From the NCBI GenBank assembly GCA_963711675.1, contig CAVQFB010000006.1, forward strand, positions 310,001-374,000: a DNA stretch of 64,000 nucleotides. The letters run 5' to 3'. This document shows, one piece after another, positions 38,499 through 47,368 of this stretch (its first letter is position 1; the number at the start of each line of letters is the position of its first letter). The notes under the pieces are model-generated. The model worked only from the letters and a program-made list of their open reading frames with translations, ran no database searches and was not told the DNA's origin. The position numbers and the translations under genes are program-made. This DNA is from CAVQFB01 sp963711675 (GTDB taxonomy: Bacteria; Acidobacteriota; Terriglobia; Terriglobales; Acidobacteriaceae).

Positions 38499-38912
38499 AT
38501 GAAGAAGAACGATCTGAAGAAGCAAGTCTCGGAAGCCATCCACGCCTGCCAGGAAAAGAAGGCAGAAGAAATCTCAATACTGGAACTGGAGAAAGGGTCG
38601 GGAGCATTCACCGACTATTTCGTCGTGTGCAGTGGAACCAATCCCCGGCAGATTCAGGCCATCGCCGACGAAGTGGAAGAACGGCTGGAGAAGGCAGGGA
38701 TGCGGCCGGCGCACACCGAGGGCTACAAGCAGGCGGAGTGGGTGCTGCTGGATTACGTCGATTTTGTGGTGCATATTTTCTCGGAAAAAGCGCGCAAGTA
38801 TTACGACCTGGAGCGTCTATGGAAGTCCGCGAAGAAGCTTGAGCCTGCGGAGCTGGAATCCGCAAAGCGGAAGCGAGCGGCCGCTGCGGGAACGAAAAAG
38901 AAGCGGGCGTAA
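38499..38912 (+). CDS. rsfS: Ribosome silencing factor RsfS
   Basis: RsfS binds L14 on the 50S subunit to block subunit joining in slow growth. The 137-residue protein has DYFVVCSGTNPRQIQAIADE and WVLLDYVDFVVHIFSEKARKYYDLERLW, the family hallmarks. Its tail (AKRKRAAAAGTKKKRA) is basic and longer than usual. ATG 38499 was chosen; the frame is open to 38448. Confidence 0.95.
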   Translation: MKKNDLKKQVSEAIHACQEKKAEEISILELEKGSGAFTDYFVVCSGTNPRQIQAIADEVEERLEKAGMRPAHTEGYKQAEWVLLDYVDFVVHIFSEKARKYYDLERLWKSAKKLEPAELESAKRKRAAAAGTKKKRA

Positions 38913-38962
38913 GGCGGCGGGATCGGGTCCGCATCTACATCTGAAGCCGGGGTCGAGACTTG

Positions 38963-39088
38963 ATGTCCAATTTTGCGATGCTAATTCTGGTGCTTCTCCT
39001 CTGCGCGGGTGGCCTTCTGTCGCCAATTTTGATCGACGCCCACCATTGGTGGCCCCGCGAACGCAAAACAAAACGCCCGGAAAACTAG
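38963..39088 (+). CDS. Possible 41-residue single-pass membrane protein
   Basis: MSNFAMLILVLLLCAGGLLS begins the frame, giving one hydrophobic helix, and a tryptophan/basic end HHWWPRERKTKRPEN follows. It fits between rsfS and a methyltransferase gene. No clear ribosome binding site is seen, so this is a weak candidate. Confidence 0.35.
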   Translation: MSNFAMLILVLLLCAGGLLSPILIDAHHWWPRERKTKRPEN

Positions 39089-39136
39089 CTGTGGGACAGG
39101 TTCCAAATGGGTTTGAGATCAGCTTTAATACCATCC

Positions 39137-39967
39137 ATGACAGAATCCAAATCCCAGTGGGGTGCTTCCTACAGGCTGATCGCTGCTGAGAAATGGAAAG
39201 CCAAATCTGCGGCTATGGGGCGGGACGTCACCGAAGCGCTGGTCGAGTATGCACGACCCCAGCCCGGATGGAACGTATTGGATCTGGCGAGCGGCACCGG
39301 CGAACCCGGCATCAGCCTGGCGAAGCGAGTTGGCCCGGAAGGGCACGTCACGGCGCTTGACCTGAGCGCAGACCTTCTCGAAATCGCCAACGAGCGGGCC
39401 CGCCAGCGCGGACTGACTAATTTCTCAACACTCCAGGCGGATGCACACGTTCTCCCATTTCCCGAAAACAGCTTTGATCTCGTCACGTGCCGCTTTGGTG
39501 TGATGTTCTTTGCAGATGTGGAGAAGGCGCTCGGCGAGATTCGTCGCGTGCTGAAACCCGGCGGACGATGTTGCTTCGTGGCGTGGGGGCCATTCGACCA
39601 GCCGTATTGGTCCAGCACGATGGCGATCGTGCACGCTCACGTGGGTGGGCCGCTGATATCGCCGGGCGGCCCGGACATGTTCCGTTTCTCGAAGCCAGGG
39701 AGTTTGTCTGCGAAATTGGGGCTGGCGGGATTCGAAGCGCAAGAAGAGATCAAGACTTTGCCCTGGACGTGGCCCGGCGGTGTGGAGGAAGTATGGGAGT
39801 ATGTGCGGTCGGTATCGACTCCGTTCCGCCCACTGCTGGAGCGAGTTCCGAAAGACAAGTGGGACGCGATCAACGCCGAAGTGCGAGCTGCAATCGGCAA
39901 GTATGTGGATGGAGACAGCGTTAAGTTCGGGGCTGTTGTTGTGCTGGCGGCAGGGAGGAAGCGTTAA
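39137..39967 (+). CDS. Class I SAM-dependent methyltransferase
   Basis: The 276-residue protein (from ATG 39137) has the SAM-binding fold: motif I VLDLASGTGEPGISLA, acidic strand VTALDLSADLL, motif near ADAHVLPFPENSFDLVTCRF and the post-motif FVAWGPFDQPYW. This is the UbiE/Coq5-like arrangement, but the quinone substrate cannot be shown from sequence alone. The C-terminal part is W-rich. The frame is open to 39107. Confidence 0.85.
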   Translation: MTESKSQWGASYRLIAAEKWKAKSAAMGRDVTEALVEYARPQPGWNVLDLASGTGEPGISLAKRVGPEGHVTALDLSADLLEIANERARQRGLTNFSTLQADAHVLPFPENSFDLVTCRFGVMFFADVEKALGEIRRVLKPGGRCCFVAWGPFDQPYWSSTMAIVHAHVGGPLISPGGPDMFRFSKPGSLSAKLGLAGFEAQEEIKTLPWTWPGGVEEVWEYVRSVSTPFRPLLERVPKDKWDAINAEVRAAIGKYVDGDSVKFGAVVVLAAGRKR

Positions 39968-40091
39968 CGCCCGCACGCTGCAAAACCTGGGACACTTCCC
40001 GCTTAAGCGGCCCAATACGATTCGAGTGAAATTCCTCTGTGGCCTCTGCACTGTCTGTAGTCAAGGCATTTTTTGTGTTTAAATCCGCTTA

Positions 40092-40526
40092 GTGAAGATC
40101 AAAGTTGCATGGATCGGCAAGACCAAAGAGCCTGCCATGCAGACCCTCACCGATGAGTATCTGAAGCGGATTTCGCGCTATGCCGACATCGAGCGTACGG
40201 TCCTGCGCGATGAAGAAGCCTTGATGAAGATGTGCGAGAAGGCGCGCCCGGCACCGGCCCTGGTGCTGCTGGACAGCCGGGGGAAGCAGTTCTCGTCAGA
40301 GGAATTCGCGAGGTTCGTGGGAGAGTGCGAGCAGCGAAGTTCTCAGCCCTTGTTCGCCATCGGTCCCGCAGACGGTTTCAGCGATCAGGCGAGAAAATCC
40401 GCCGTAACCGTCATTTCGCTGGGAAAAATGACATTGCCGCACGAACTGGCCCGGGTGGTTCTGCTCGAGCAACTCTATCGCGCTTTTACCATTCTTAAGA
40501 ATCATCCTTACCACTCCGGGCATTAG
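40092..40526 (+). CDS. rlmH: 23S rRNA pseudouridine-1915 N3-methyltransferase
   Basis: RlmH methylates a pseudouridine in helix 69 of 23S rRNA. The 144-residue SPOUT protein begins KIKVAWIGKTKEP, has FAIGPADGFSD (SAM-binding knot), ISLGKMTLPHELARVVLLEQ and ends HPYHSGH (family YHK or YHH). Start GTG 40092. It follows the rsfS cluster, as in many bacteria. Confidence 0.95.
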   Translation: MKIKVAWIGKTKEPAMQTLTDEYLKRISRYADIERTVLRDEEALMKMCEKARPAPALVLLDSRGKQFSSEEFARFVGECEQRSSQPLFAIGPADGFSDQARKSAVTVISLGKMTLPHELARVVLLEQLYRAFTILKNHPYHSGH

Positions 40527-40539
40527 GCGCGGATTAGAA

Positions 40540-40657
40540 AGATTTCTCGCGCATCCAGCAGGCACCTTCGTGATATGTTCGGAAACAGCGCCACCATGTA
40601 CAGTTCACGAACCAGTCGGCCAACAGAGTACATCACGATTACCTGGTGGAGCCTTTT
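40540..40657. other. Spacer between rlmH and a small gene
   Basis: Nothing beyond a ribosome binding site (GGTGGAG, 40645-40651) before the next small gene was noticed. Confidence 0.4.
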
Positions 40658-40831
40658 ATGAAAAACCCGTACGAGGTCCTGAAGTCAAAAGAGCAAGAGA
40701 TGACCAGGGTAAGGAAGGAAGTCGAAGCGCTGCGGGTCGCGGCGCGATTGCTGGGTGGCGACGAAGTGACTCCGATCGCTGTCGGGGGCGAGGACACTGG
40801 ACCTCTTCGCAAAGTAGTAGACCTGCCTTAG
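40658..40831 (+). CDS. Small coiled-coil protein
   Basis: A 57-residue frame starts at ATG 40658 behind GGTGGAG. MKNPYEVLKSKEQEMTRVRK and EVEALRVAARLLGGD form one charged helix of heptad type. I recall small proteins of this kind in acidobacterial genomes, but I cannot assign a function. Confidence 0.6.
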   Translation: MKNPYEVLKSKEQEMTRVRKEVEALRVAARLLGGDEVTPIAVGGEDTGPLRKVVDLP

Positions 40832-40862
40832 TAGGTCCTTGACATCCACAAAATCCGCAACA

Positions 40863-41351
40863 TCAACGAGTGACAGTGGCCTGGTAGCTCACCGCCTGCC
40901 AGTGTCCGTTTCGGCGGACCCATATCCGGGTGAAGCGATAAGGGCCGTTGAATTCCTCGCCCAGGTCTCTTCCCTTGACGTCGGCCCGGGCAGTCACCAC
41001 AGCGGTGCTGCCATAGACACGTACCACCATATCGCTGATCTCGATGGAATCGTAGCGAAGCTGGCCGCTCTTGCGGGCGGCGACGGTGTCTCCCTTGGTA
41101 ACGATCTGGCCGAGCGGAGTGATGCCGAGATAGTCGTCCGCCAGCGTGCGCGCGGAAAAATCGGGATCGCGATGAACGGCGGCGTCCTTGGACTGTCGCT
41201 CCAGGTCAAGAATCTGCCGGATCACATCCTGATCATGGGCGCCCGCAGAGGCCTGGAGTGGTGCAGCAGGCTGTTGCCGAGCAGCGTATGCGGCGGGAAT
41301 CATGAATAAGGCGAGTAGCAACCACAACAACGGGAGCCTGTTTCGTAGCAT
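40863..41351 (-). CDS. Secreted DUF4440/SnoaL-like protein
   Basis: The 162-residue protein has a signal peptide (LLWLLLALFMIPAAYA). An NTF2-like domain follows: ILDLERQSKDAAVHRDPDFS, RTLADDYLGITPLGQIVTKG, VRVYGSTAVVTARADVKG and a final WVRRNGHWQAVSYQATVT. It is the third family member in this window and is divergent from cobO. Confidence 0.85.
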   Translation of the reverse strand: MLRNRLPLLWLLLALFMIPAAYAARQQPAAPLQASAGAHDQDVIRQILDLERQSKDAAVHRDPDFSARTLADDYLGITPLGQIVTKGDTVAARKSGQLRYDSIEISDMVVRVYGSTAVVTARADVKGRDLGEEFNGPYRFTRIWVRRNGHWQAVSYQATVTR

Positions 41352-41536
41352 CGAGACCTCCGCAGTTTGCCGGCGGGAAAAGAGACCTGTGCATTAGATG
41401 CTTACGCAATCCGTTAGACAAGAGTTCCGCAAATATCCGGATCATCTCTGTCACTCTTAAGTAGTTGATAAAGGCCACAACCGTTGCGGCTTGGTCCTTC
41501 CTGCGCTGGAACAGGTACAATCGAAGTTCTTGTCCT

Positions 41537-42073
41537 ATGGAAGACGTACGGCGGGGTCTCATCATCGTCAACACAGGCCCTGGGAAGGGGAAGACAACAG
41601 CCGCGATGGGTACGGCGTTGCGAGCCGTGGGCCAGGGTTTGCGCGTCCTGATGCTGCAATTCTTGAAAGGCTCGTGGCACTACGGCGAACTGGATGCGGT
41701 TAAGGCCTTCGGTGATAGGTTTGTCATGAAGCAGATGGGCCGGGGTTTTGTGAAGGTAGGCACCGAGAAGCCCGATCGCGAAGACGTGCGGATGGTGGAA
41801 GAAGCATGGGCGGAAGGCGAGACGGCGATCCAGTCGGGACAATGGGATCTCGTCATTCTGGATGAGATAAACTACGCCATCAGTTACGGAATGCTCGATG
41901 CCGCCAAAGTGGCCGAGAGCCTGAAGCATAAACCCGAGATGGTGCATGTCATCTTGACCGGGCGGAACGCCCATCCGACAATTGTTGAGATTGCCGACAC
42001 CGTGACCGAGATGCGCCAGGTGAAACATGCCTACGAAAAAGGCGTGATGGCGCAGAGGGGGATTGAGTACTGA
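41537..42073 (+). CDS. cobO: Corrinoid adenosyltransferase CobO/BtuR
   Basis: This enzyme converts cob(I)alamin to adenosylcobalamin. The 178-residue protein has the P-loop NTGPGKGKTTAAMG, LMLQFLKGSWHYGEL, and LVILDEINYAISYGML with ILTGRNAHPTIVEIADTVTEM. The C-terminus AYEKGVMAQRGIEY is typical. Start ATG 41537; the frame is open to 41465. No other cobalamin genes are nearby, so salvage rather than synthesis is likely. Confidence 0.95.
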   Translation: MEDVRRGLIIVNTGPGKGKTTAAMGTALRAVGQGLRVLMLQFLKGSWHYGELDAVKAFGDRFVMKQMGRGFVKVGTEKPDREDVRMVEEAWAEGETAIQSGQWDLVILDEINYAISYGMLDAAKVAESLKHKPEMVHVILTGRNAHPTIVEIADTVTEMRQVKHAYEKGVMAQRGIEY

Positions 42074-42080
42074 AATACTT

Positions 42081-42162
42081 CAGTACCTGGTAGCCAGTAC
42101 CGTGTACCTAGAACCGAGTTGTGGAACTTGATCTGGGACCAGGGACTCGGTACTGACAACTG
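42081..42162 (+). repeat. Inverted heptanucleotide arrays in accD leader
   Basis: Left arm: CAGTACC, TGGTAGC, CAGTACC, GTGTACC, TAGAACC (42081-42115). Right arm: GGGACCA, GGGACTC, GGTACTG, ACAACTG (42135-42162). All are in seven-base register. The GTACC type on the left mirrors GGTAC/GGGAC on the right. The right arm ends five bases before the accD ATG. Confidence 0.65.
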
Positions 42163-42167
42163 ATTTT

Positions 42168-43037
42168 ATGGCTTGGTTCAAGCGACAATCCGGCGAACTG
42201 GATACCTCGGGAGAGAAGAAGGTCCGCACCGAGGGTTTGTGGGTGAAGTGTGACCAGTGCCGGCAGATCATCTGGAAAAAGGACCTCGAAGACAACCTGA
42301 ACGTGTGTCCGAAGTGTGACCGGCACTTCCGTATCGACGCGCGTACCCGGCTGGCACAGCTTCTGGATGACGATCAGTACGAAGTCTTTGACGCCGATCT
42401 TGCCTCAACCGATCCCCTGCATTTCGTCGATCTGAAGGCCTACTCCTCGCGCCTCAAGCAGGCGAAGGAAGAGACTGGGCTGAAAGACGCCATCATCAAC
42501 GCGAAGGGGAAGTTGAACGCTCGTCCGGTGATCGTGAGCGCGCTCGAATATTCGTTCATCGGCGGCAGCATGGGCGCAGTGGTCGGAGAAGCGATCACGC
42601 GAGCGGTCGAGCGAGCCACTGAGACGAAGACTCCCCTGATCATTGTTTCCGCTTCAGGCGGCGCGCGCATGATGGAAGGCGTGATCAGCCTGATGACGCT
42701 GGCCAAAATTTCCGCTGCCCTGGCGCGACTGGATGATGCCAAAGTGCCTTACGTTTCGGTGTTGACTGACCCAACCACTGGTGGAGTTACAGCGTCGTTC
42801 GCCATGCTGGGCGACCTGAACATTGCCGAACCGGGTGCGCTGATTGGGTTTGCCGGACCAAGAGTAATCGAACAGACCATCCGGCAGAAGCTGCCACCAG
42901 GGTTCCAGAAGGCCGAGTTCCTGCTCGAACACGGCATGCTCGACGCGGTGGTGCATCGCCGGGATCTCAAGTCCTATATCTCACGGGCGCTGGAGTTCAT
43001 GGACCGGACATCGGTTGTCGGTGCCCAATCCGCATAG
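42168..43037 (+). CDS. accD: Acetyl-CoA carboxylase carboxyltransferase beta subunit
   Basis: AccD transfers the carboxyl group from biotin to acetyl-CoA in the first step of fatty acid synthesis. The 289-residue protein has the N-terminal zinc ribbon VKCDQC...NVCPKC and the crotonase-like fold with SGGARMMEGVISLMTLAKIS and GGVTASFAMLGDLNIAEPGA. AccA is not in this window. It precedes folC, a conserved pairing. Confidence 0.96.
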   Translation: MAWFKRQSGELDTSGEKKVRTEGLWVKCDQCRQIIWKKDLEDNLNVCPKCDRHFRIDARTRLAQLLDDDQYEVFDADLASTDPLHFVDLKAYSSRLKQAKEETGLKDAIINAKGKLNARPVIVSALEYSFIGGSMGAVVGEAITRAVERATETKTPLIIVSASGGARMMEGVISLMTLAKISAALARLDDAKVPYVSVLTDPTTGGVTASFAMLGDLNIAEPGALIGFAGPRVIEQTIRQKLPPGFQKAEFLLEHGMLDAVVHRRDLKSYISRALEFMDRTSVVGAQSA

Positions 43038-43184
43038 CGGCGATCTTCGGCGCGAGCCATTCAGTCTCTTCCTTCACGGTTTGACCCTTCTGCTCTGCCT
43101 TCCGCTGGCCGAAGGTCGAAAGAGCCATCAGCGTGCTGGTAACCTAGACTGGATAATCGCGAACCAACGGCTTTCTCCGCACCC

Positions 43185-44549
43185 ATGTCATACGCAACCG
43201 CTGTCGAACGCATTTACGCGCTGGGTCACGAGCTGGCGAATACACCTTCGCACAAATTCGACTTGGCGCACATGCGCGTGTCGCTGGCGGCGCTGGAGAA
43301 TCCGGAGGCGCGATTCCCGAGCGTGTTGATCGCGGGCACCAATGGCAAGGGTTCGACGGCGGCGACGCTGGCGTCGATTTTGAAGGGGTCCGGTTTGAAG
43401 ACCGGGTTGTACACGTCGCCGCATCTGGTGCGGATCAACGAACGGGTGCGCATCGACGGCAAGCCCATGAGCGACGATGATTTTGCGTCGCTGCACGACC
43501 TGGTGGACCGCACCGCGGAACGCCTGACGTCGGAAGGCGAGTTGCCCTGGCATCCCAGCTTCTTCGAGATGCTGACGGCGATTGCCTTCGAGCATTTCGC
43601 GCAGGAAAAGGTAGATATCGCGGTGTTGGAAGTCGGCATGGGCGGGCGCCTCGATGCCACGAACGTAGTTGAGCCGCGGGTCAGCGTCATCACAGACATT
43701 GCACTCGATCATCAGAAGTTTCTGGGAAATACGTTGACGGAGATCGCTCGAGAAAAGGCGGGCATCATCCGGTCCAAGGGTGTGGTCGTTACTCTGCCAC
43801 AGACACCCGACGCTAACGACGTGATCGGGAATACGATTCTCGATCGGGATGCGCGCGCCGTGAGCGCGGTGATGTACGTGCCTCCCGTGTCGCCGGCCGC
43901 TTCAAGGACGGAGTACCGAGCACAGAATCCTGAGACTCAATCGGTTCCCCTGTCGCGATATCCGCTGCAAGTGATGGGCGAACAGATTTTGGTGGAAACG
44001 CCGCTCGTCGGGCGGCATCAATTGCGCAATACGGCGCTTGCGATTGCCGCTGCGGAGGAGCTGAGCCATCAGGGCTTCGCTGGAATCACGGCCAGAACGA
44101 TTGAACGTGGAATCCGGGAAACGAGCTGGCCGGGGCGATTTCACGTCGTCCCCGCAAAGCCCGGTTCTCCGGAGTTTGTGTTCGATGTGGCACATAATCC
44201 CGCGGGGGCATGGGCCTTGCGGTCGACTCTCTCGGCACTCTATGAAGACAAGAGAATCATCTTTATATTCGGAGCCATGGGGGATAAGGCGATCGCGGAA
44301 ATGGCGGAAATTTTGTTCCCCATAGCCGATCGCGTGATCGCAACCCGGGCCGACAATCCGCGCTCAGCGACGCCGGAAGAGATTCGCCATGCGGCGACGC
44401 GCGTATCCGTGGAAATGGAAGAGGCCCCGGATGTAACGGCGGCCCTGGCTCGGGCGCGTAACCTTGCAGGTCCCGGAGATTTGGTCGTCATTACCGGTTC
44501 GATTTACATTGTTGGAGAGGCCATGCGCCAGTTGGGCGCTCGCATCTAA
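43185..44549 (+). CDS. folC: Folylpolyglutamate synthase/dihydrofolate synthase
   Basis: FolC adds glutamate to folates. The 454-residue Mur-ligase-like protein has the ATP loop IAGTNGKGSTAATLASIL, the TSPHLVRINERVRIDG motif, LEVGMGGRLDATNVV, and DVAHNPAGAWALRSTL. All catalytic blocks are intact. An extended loop with PVSPAASRTEYRAQNPETQS lies near residue 240. It is immediately followed by plsC. Confidence 0.96.
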   Translation: MSYATAVERIYALGHELANTPSHKFDLAHMRVSLAALENPEARFPSVLIAGTNGKGSTAATLASILKGSGLKTGLYTSPHLVRINERVRIDGKPMSDDDFASLHDLVDRTAERLTSEGELPWHPSFFEMLTAIAFEHFAQEKVDIAVLEVGMGGRLDATNVVEPRVSVITDIALDHQKFLGNTLTEIAREKAGIIRSKGVVVTLPQTPDANDVIGNTILDRDARAVSAVMYVPPVSPAASRTEYRAQNPETQSVPLSRYPLQVMGEQILVETPLVGRHQLRNTALAIAAAEELSHQGFAGITARTIERGIRETSWPGRFHVVPAKPGSPEFVFDVAHNPAGAWALRSTLSALYEDKRIIFIFGAMGDKAIAEMAEILFPIADRVIATRADNPRSATPEEIRHAATRVSVEMEEAPDVTAALARARNLAGPGDLVVITGSIYIVGEAMRQLGARI

Positions 44550-44556
44550 GCAAAAA

Positions 44557-45426
44557 GTGCCGTTCAAAACCACAGAAGTCGAGGAAGTCTCAATCCCCGC
44601 GCGGCCAGCGCAGGAAGCTATCCCGCAAATCGCCCGGCAGCCGGAGACGCGCAGGTACGGACTATTCAGCAGCCTGCGGTCGTACTTCATCTTCGATCCT
44701 CTGATCTGGCTGTATACGGTGGTGATGGGCCTGGTTTCGCTTCCCTGTTCGCTGTTCGGAGATAAGGGACGCATCCTGCACGATTTTGCGCGTGCCTGGT
44801 CGTGGCTGATCATGAAGACGATTTTCTCCGCCGTGAAGGTTACGGGTCTCGACAAGATCGATACTTCGAAGCCACATGTTTACGCGGTGAATCACGCTTC
44901 GGCCCTCGATATCCCTGTGCTTTACGTATACCTGCCTTTCCAGTTCCGCATTCTGTTCAAGAGCGAATTGCTCTCGTATCCGATTATCGGATGGCACCTG
45001 AGGCGCTCGGGACAGGTGTGTATCAATCAGCAAAATCCGGCGACATCGGTGGGCAGCGTGCGCTCGTCGCTGAAGAGTTTGAAGGCTGGCCTGCCGCTGG
45101 TGATATTCCCCGAGGGAGGCCGCACGCCGGATGGCAAGATCAAGCCATTCATGCCGGGTGCATTCTTTCTCGCGATCAAAGCAAAGGTGGACATCGTTCC
45201 GGTGGCGCTGGTGGGGACCTACGAACTGCTTCCGATGAACACCTATCACATCAAGTGCCGCCCGCTCGAGATGCGTGTAGGGCAGCCGATCTCGACGGAA
45301 GGGTTGAAGGGCCACGATATAGACGTGCTGTCGGCGAAGGTGCAGCGAGCGGTAGAGGAGCTTTACGACTCGAGCCTGTCCAAGGAAACCGAGTGGACCA
45401 AGCCCGGCGCTACGAAAACACTCTAG
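44557..45426 (+). CDS. plsC: 1-acyl-sn-glycerol-3-phosphate acyltransferase
   Basis: PlsC makes phosphatidic acid. The 289-residue protein has the acyltransferase motifs NHASALD (HxxxxD) and FPEGGRT, after a hydrophobic helix FDPLIWLYTVVMGLVSLP. GTG 44557, 7 bp past the folC stop, is the most natural start; the frame is open 31 codons into folC. The next gene overlaps its end by 34 bp. Confidence 0.9.
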   Translation: MPFKTTEVEEVSIPARPAQEAIPQIARQPETRRYGLFSSLRSYFIFDPLIWLYTVVMGLVSLPCSLFGDKGRILHDFARAWSWLIMKTIFSAVKVTGLDKIDTSKPHVYAVNHASALDIPVLYVYLPFQFRILFKSELLSYPIIGWHLRRSGQVCINQQNPATSVGSVRSSLKSLKAGLPLVIFPEGGRTPDGKIKPFMPGAFFLAIKAKVDIVPVALVGTYELLPMNTYHIKCRPLEMRVGQPISTEGLKGHDIDVLSAKVQRAVEELYDSSLSKETEWTKPGATKTL

Positions 45427-46598
45427 TCATACTTCTGTTCTTTACCTGGGGCACGGTTTTTCTGGACCGCATGTCCCAGTTGTATCTCGCGCCTTTCTTC
45501 GCGCCTGAATTCCATCTCACCAGCGAACAGATCGGGCTCCTGGCTTCGGTTCTGGCGATCTGCTGGGCCGGTTCGACGTTTCTGTTTGGCGCGCTGTCAG
45601 ATCGTGTGGGGCGAAGAAGGATCCTGATCCCTGCAGTGTTCATGTTCTCGGCACTGTCATGGGTGTCGGGCGCGGCTCAAAGTTTCCATCAGCTCTTGCT
45701 CATCCGCGCGCTGATGGGGGTGGCGGAGGGCCCGTGCTGGTCGGTCATCACGGCGCTGATCGAGGAATCGTCCCCGGCCAGCCGTCGCGGGCGCAATGTC
45801 GGAGCTGTAGTCAGTGCAGCCGCTCTGGTCGGCTTGGCGGTTGCTCCCGTGCTTACCACGCAGGTCGCGTCGCGAGTGGGCTGGCGCTGGGCGTTTTTCG
45901 TGGCGGGCGCGCCGGGAATTGTGCTCGGGCTGCTGATCTGGAAATTCGTGAGAGAGCCGCAAGAGATTACCGTGACTGCCGCGCATGGTACTGCGTCACT
46001 CAGCGACTACGTTTCAATCCTGCGCTTCCGCAATGTATGGCTGGCATGTCTGGGCGCTTCGGGATTCATGACATGGCTCTTTCTTCTGAACGTATTTGCG
46101 CCGCTCTATATCACCGAAGTGGCACACCAGCAGGCGACTACCGCCGGGTTTCTTCTGGGCGCCAGCGGGCTGGGGAGCTTTTTTATCGGGTTCCTCTTGC
46201 CTTCTGTTTCTGACCGCATTGGCCGCAAGAAGTTGTTGCTTTTTCTCGCGGTGCTCTCGAGCATTGTGCCGCTCGCCCTCGCTGTGCCATTTCTCTATGG
46301 ACATCTGTGGCTGCTGGCCGCGATTCTGTTCGTGGCGAACGGCGGCCAGGCGATCGCTTCGCTCATCATCGTGTTGGTGCCCGCCGAGAGTGCTCCCGTA
46401 GGATTTGCAGGAACGGCCATTGGGCTGGTTACGCTGGTGGGAGAGATCATCGGCGCGACCGTTGCGCCGGCGGCAGGAGGCGCCTTGGCGGAGCGTTTCG
46501 GCCTGGGAACAGCGCTGTGGCTTTCGGCTGGGGGGATGGCGTTCTTGTTTGTGGTGACGCTGATGTTGAAGGAGACGAGTGGGAGAGTCTCGGCCTAA
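45393..46598 (+). CDS. Major facilitator superfamily transporter
   Basis: The 401-residue protein has 12 hydrophobic segments and MFS motif A in GALSDRVGRRRIL and SVSDRIGRKKLLL at the two half-starts, and RALMGVAEGPCW. The substrate is unknown. The start GTG 45393 follows AAGGAA (45382-45387) at a good distance and gives VDQARRYENTLVILLFF. It overlaps plsC by 34 bp, so the two are likely translationally coupled. A much longer frame upstream is a shadow of plsC. Confidence 0.88.
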   Translation: MDQARRYENTLVILLFFTWGTVFLDRMSQLYLAPFFAPEFHLTSEQIGLLASVLAICWAGSTFLFGALSDRVGRRRILIPAVFMFSALSWVSGAAQSFHQLLLIRALMGVAEGPCWSVITALIEESSPASRRGRNVGAVVSAAALVGLAVAPVLTTQVASRVGWRWAFFVAGAPGIVLGLLIWKFVREPQEITVTAAHGTASLSDYVSILRFRNVWLACLGASGFMTWLFLLNVFAPLYITEVAHQQATTAGFLLGASGLGSFFIGFLLPSVSDRIGRKKLLLFLAVLSSIVPLALAVPFLYGHLWLLAAILFVANGGQAIASLIIVLVPAESAPVGFAGTAIGLVTLVGEIIGATVAPAAGGALAERFGLGTALWLSAGGMAFLFVVTLMLKETSGRVSA

Positions 46599-46623
46599 AG
46601 TCGATAGCTTCGCCTTTGCATTT

Positions 46624-46677
46624 TGACACTATTGACACATTGAGTCACTGTGTGTCATCATGTGTCACATGGTGTCA
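46624..46677. promoter_or_regulatory. Operator array of GTGTCA/TGACAC half-sites
   Basis: TGACAC occurs at 46624 and 46633. GTGTCA occurs at 46652, 46662 and 46672, spaced exactly 10 bp, so the three direct repeats lie on one face of the helix. The array ends four bases before the start of a gene with an RHH-like N-terminus. Confidence 0.6.
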
Positions 46678-46680
46678 CTG

Positions 46681-47247
46681 ATGATTCTCATTCCGGAACA
46701 TGTCAATAGTCTTATGCTCAGCGAGGCAAGACGACATGGTGTTGACCCTGCCACTCTTTGCTCCGGTATCGTAGCCGAACATTTTCTCGGTATCTCGAAA
46801 ATTCTCACTACTTCTACTGCTCAACGCCCCAATCCCATGCCAGCATCGTTGCAATCTCCTGCATCGCGGGAATCTTCAGTGCCAACAGACAAGTTTGACG
46901 TGAGGAGACACTTCCCCAATTACCCAGCGCTCTCGGTCGAGCTTGCGGAGAAATTTGTTAGTGAGGCGTTAAGGATATCTGGCAGTAAAGCGTTCAAGGC
47001 CTACTCGGGTAGAGGTATTGGTATCGAACCCAATTTCGTTTTCATAGAGTATTTGCAAAAGAGTTATCCGGGCGGGATTGGAGTCAGCTTTTACGGCAAA
47101 CCAGAAGATCATTTGCACTCTACCTTGCTCCGACCTGGCCGGAACCCGAACTACAGCAGAGCGATCGTATGCAGTCAAGAAGCGCTGCAGCCCCTGTTAC
47201 AAGAAATCCGGAGATCGCATGAACTGAGATTCGGCCACCTGCGTTAG
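46681..47247 (+). CDS. RHH-type DNA-binding protein with unknown C-terminal domain
   Basis: The 188-residue protein starts at ATG 46681 (upstream ATGs lie inside the operator array). MILIPEHVNSLMLSEARRHG then VDPATLCSGIVAEHFL fits the ribbon-helix-helix plan: one short strand, then two helices. A linker follows, then a C-terminal domain (LAEKFVSEALRISGSKAFKA; VSFYGKPEDHL) that I cannot assign; a resemblance to DUF5655-like proteins is only tentative. The direct repeats upstream suit RHH regulators, which bind short tandem repeats, so autoregulation is inferred. Confidence 0.55.
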   Translation: MILIPEHVNSLMLSEARRHGVDPATLCSGIVAEHFLGISKILTTSTAQRPNPMPASLQSPASRESSVPTDKFDVRRHFPNYPALSVELAEKFVSEALRISGSKAFKAYSGRGIGIEPNFVFIEYLQKSYPGGIGVSFYGKPEDHLHSTLLRPGRNPNYSRAIVCSQEALQPLLQEIRRSHELRFGHLR

Positions 47248-47368
47248 GTGCGGCCCAACTATGTGTTCTGGCTGTGCGCAACGCGCCGGGAACGCGGTGA
47301 ACGGGGCATCCCCCGCTATGCCTGCAATGATAAACTGAAAATTCTAAGTAACCTGCGAAGCTTTCCAT

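Noticed and set aside
44802..45392. Long upstream extension of the MFS frame
   Set aside because: The first ~197 codons are a shadow of plsC; the transporter starts at GTG 45393 with a good ribosome binding site.
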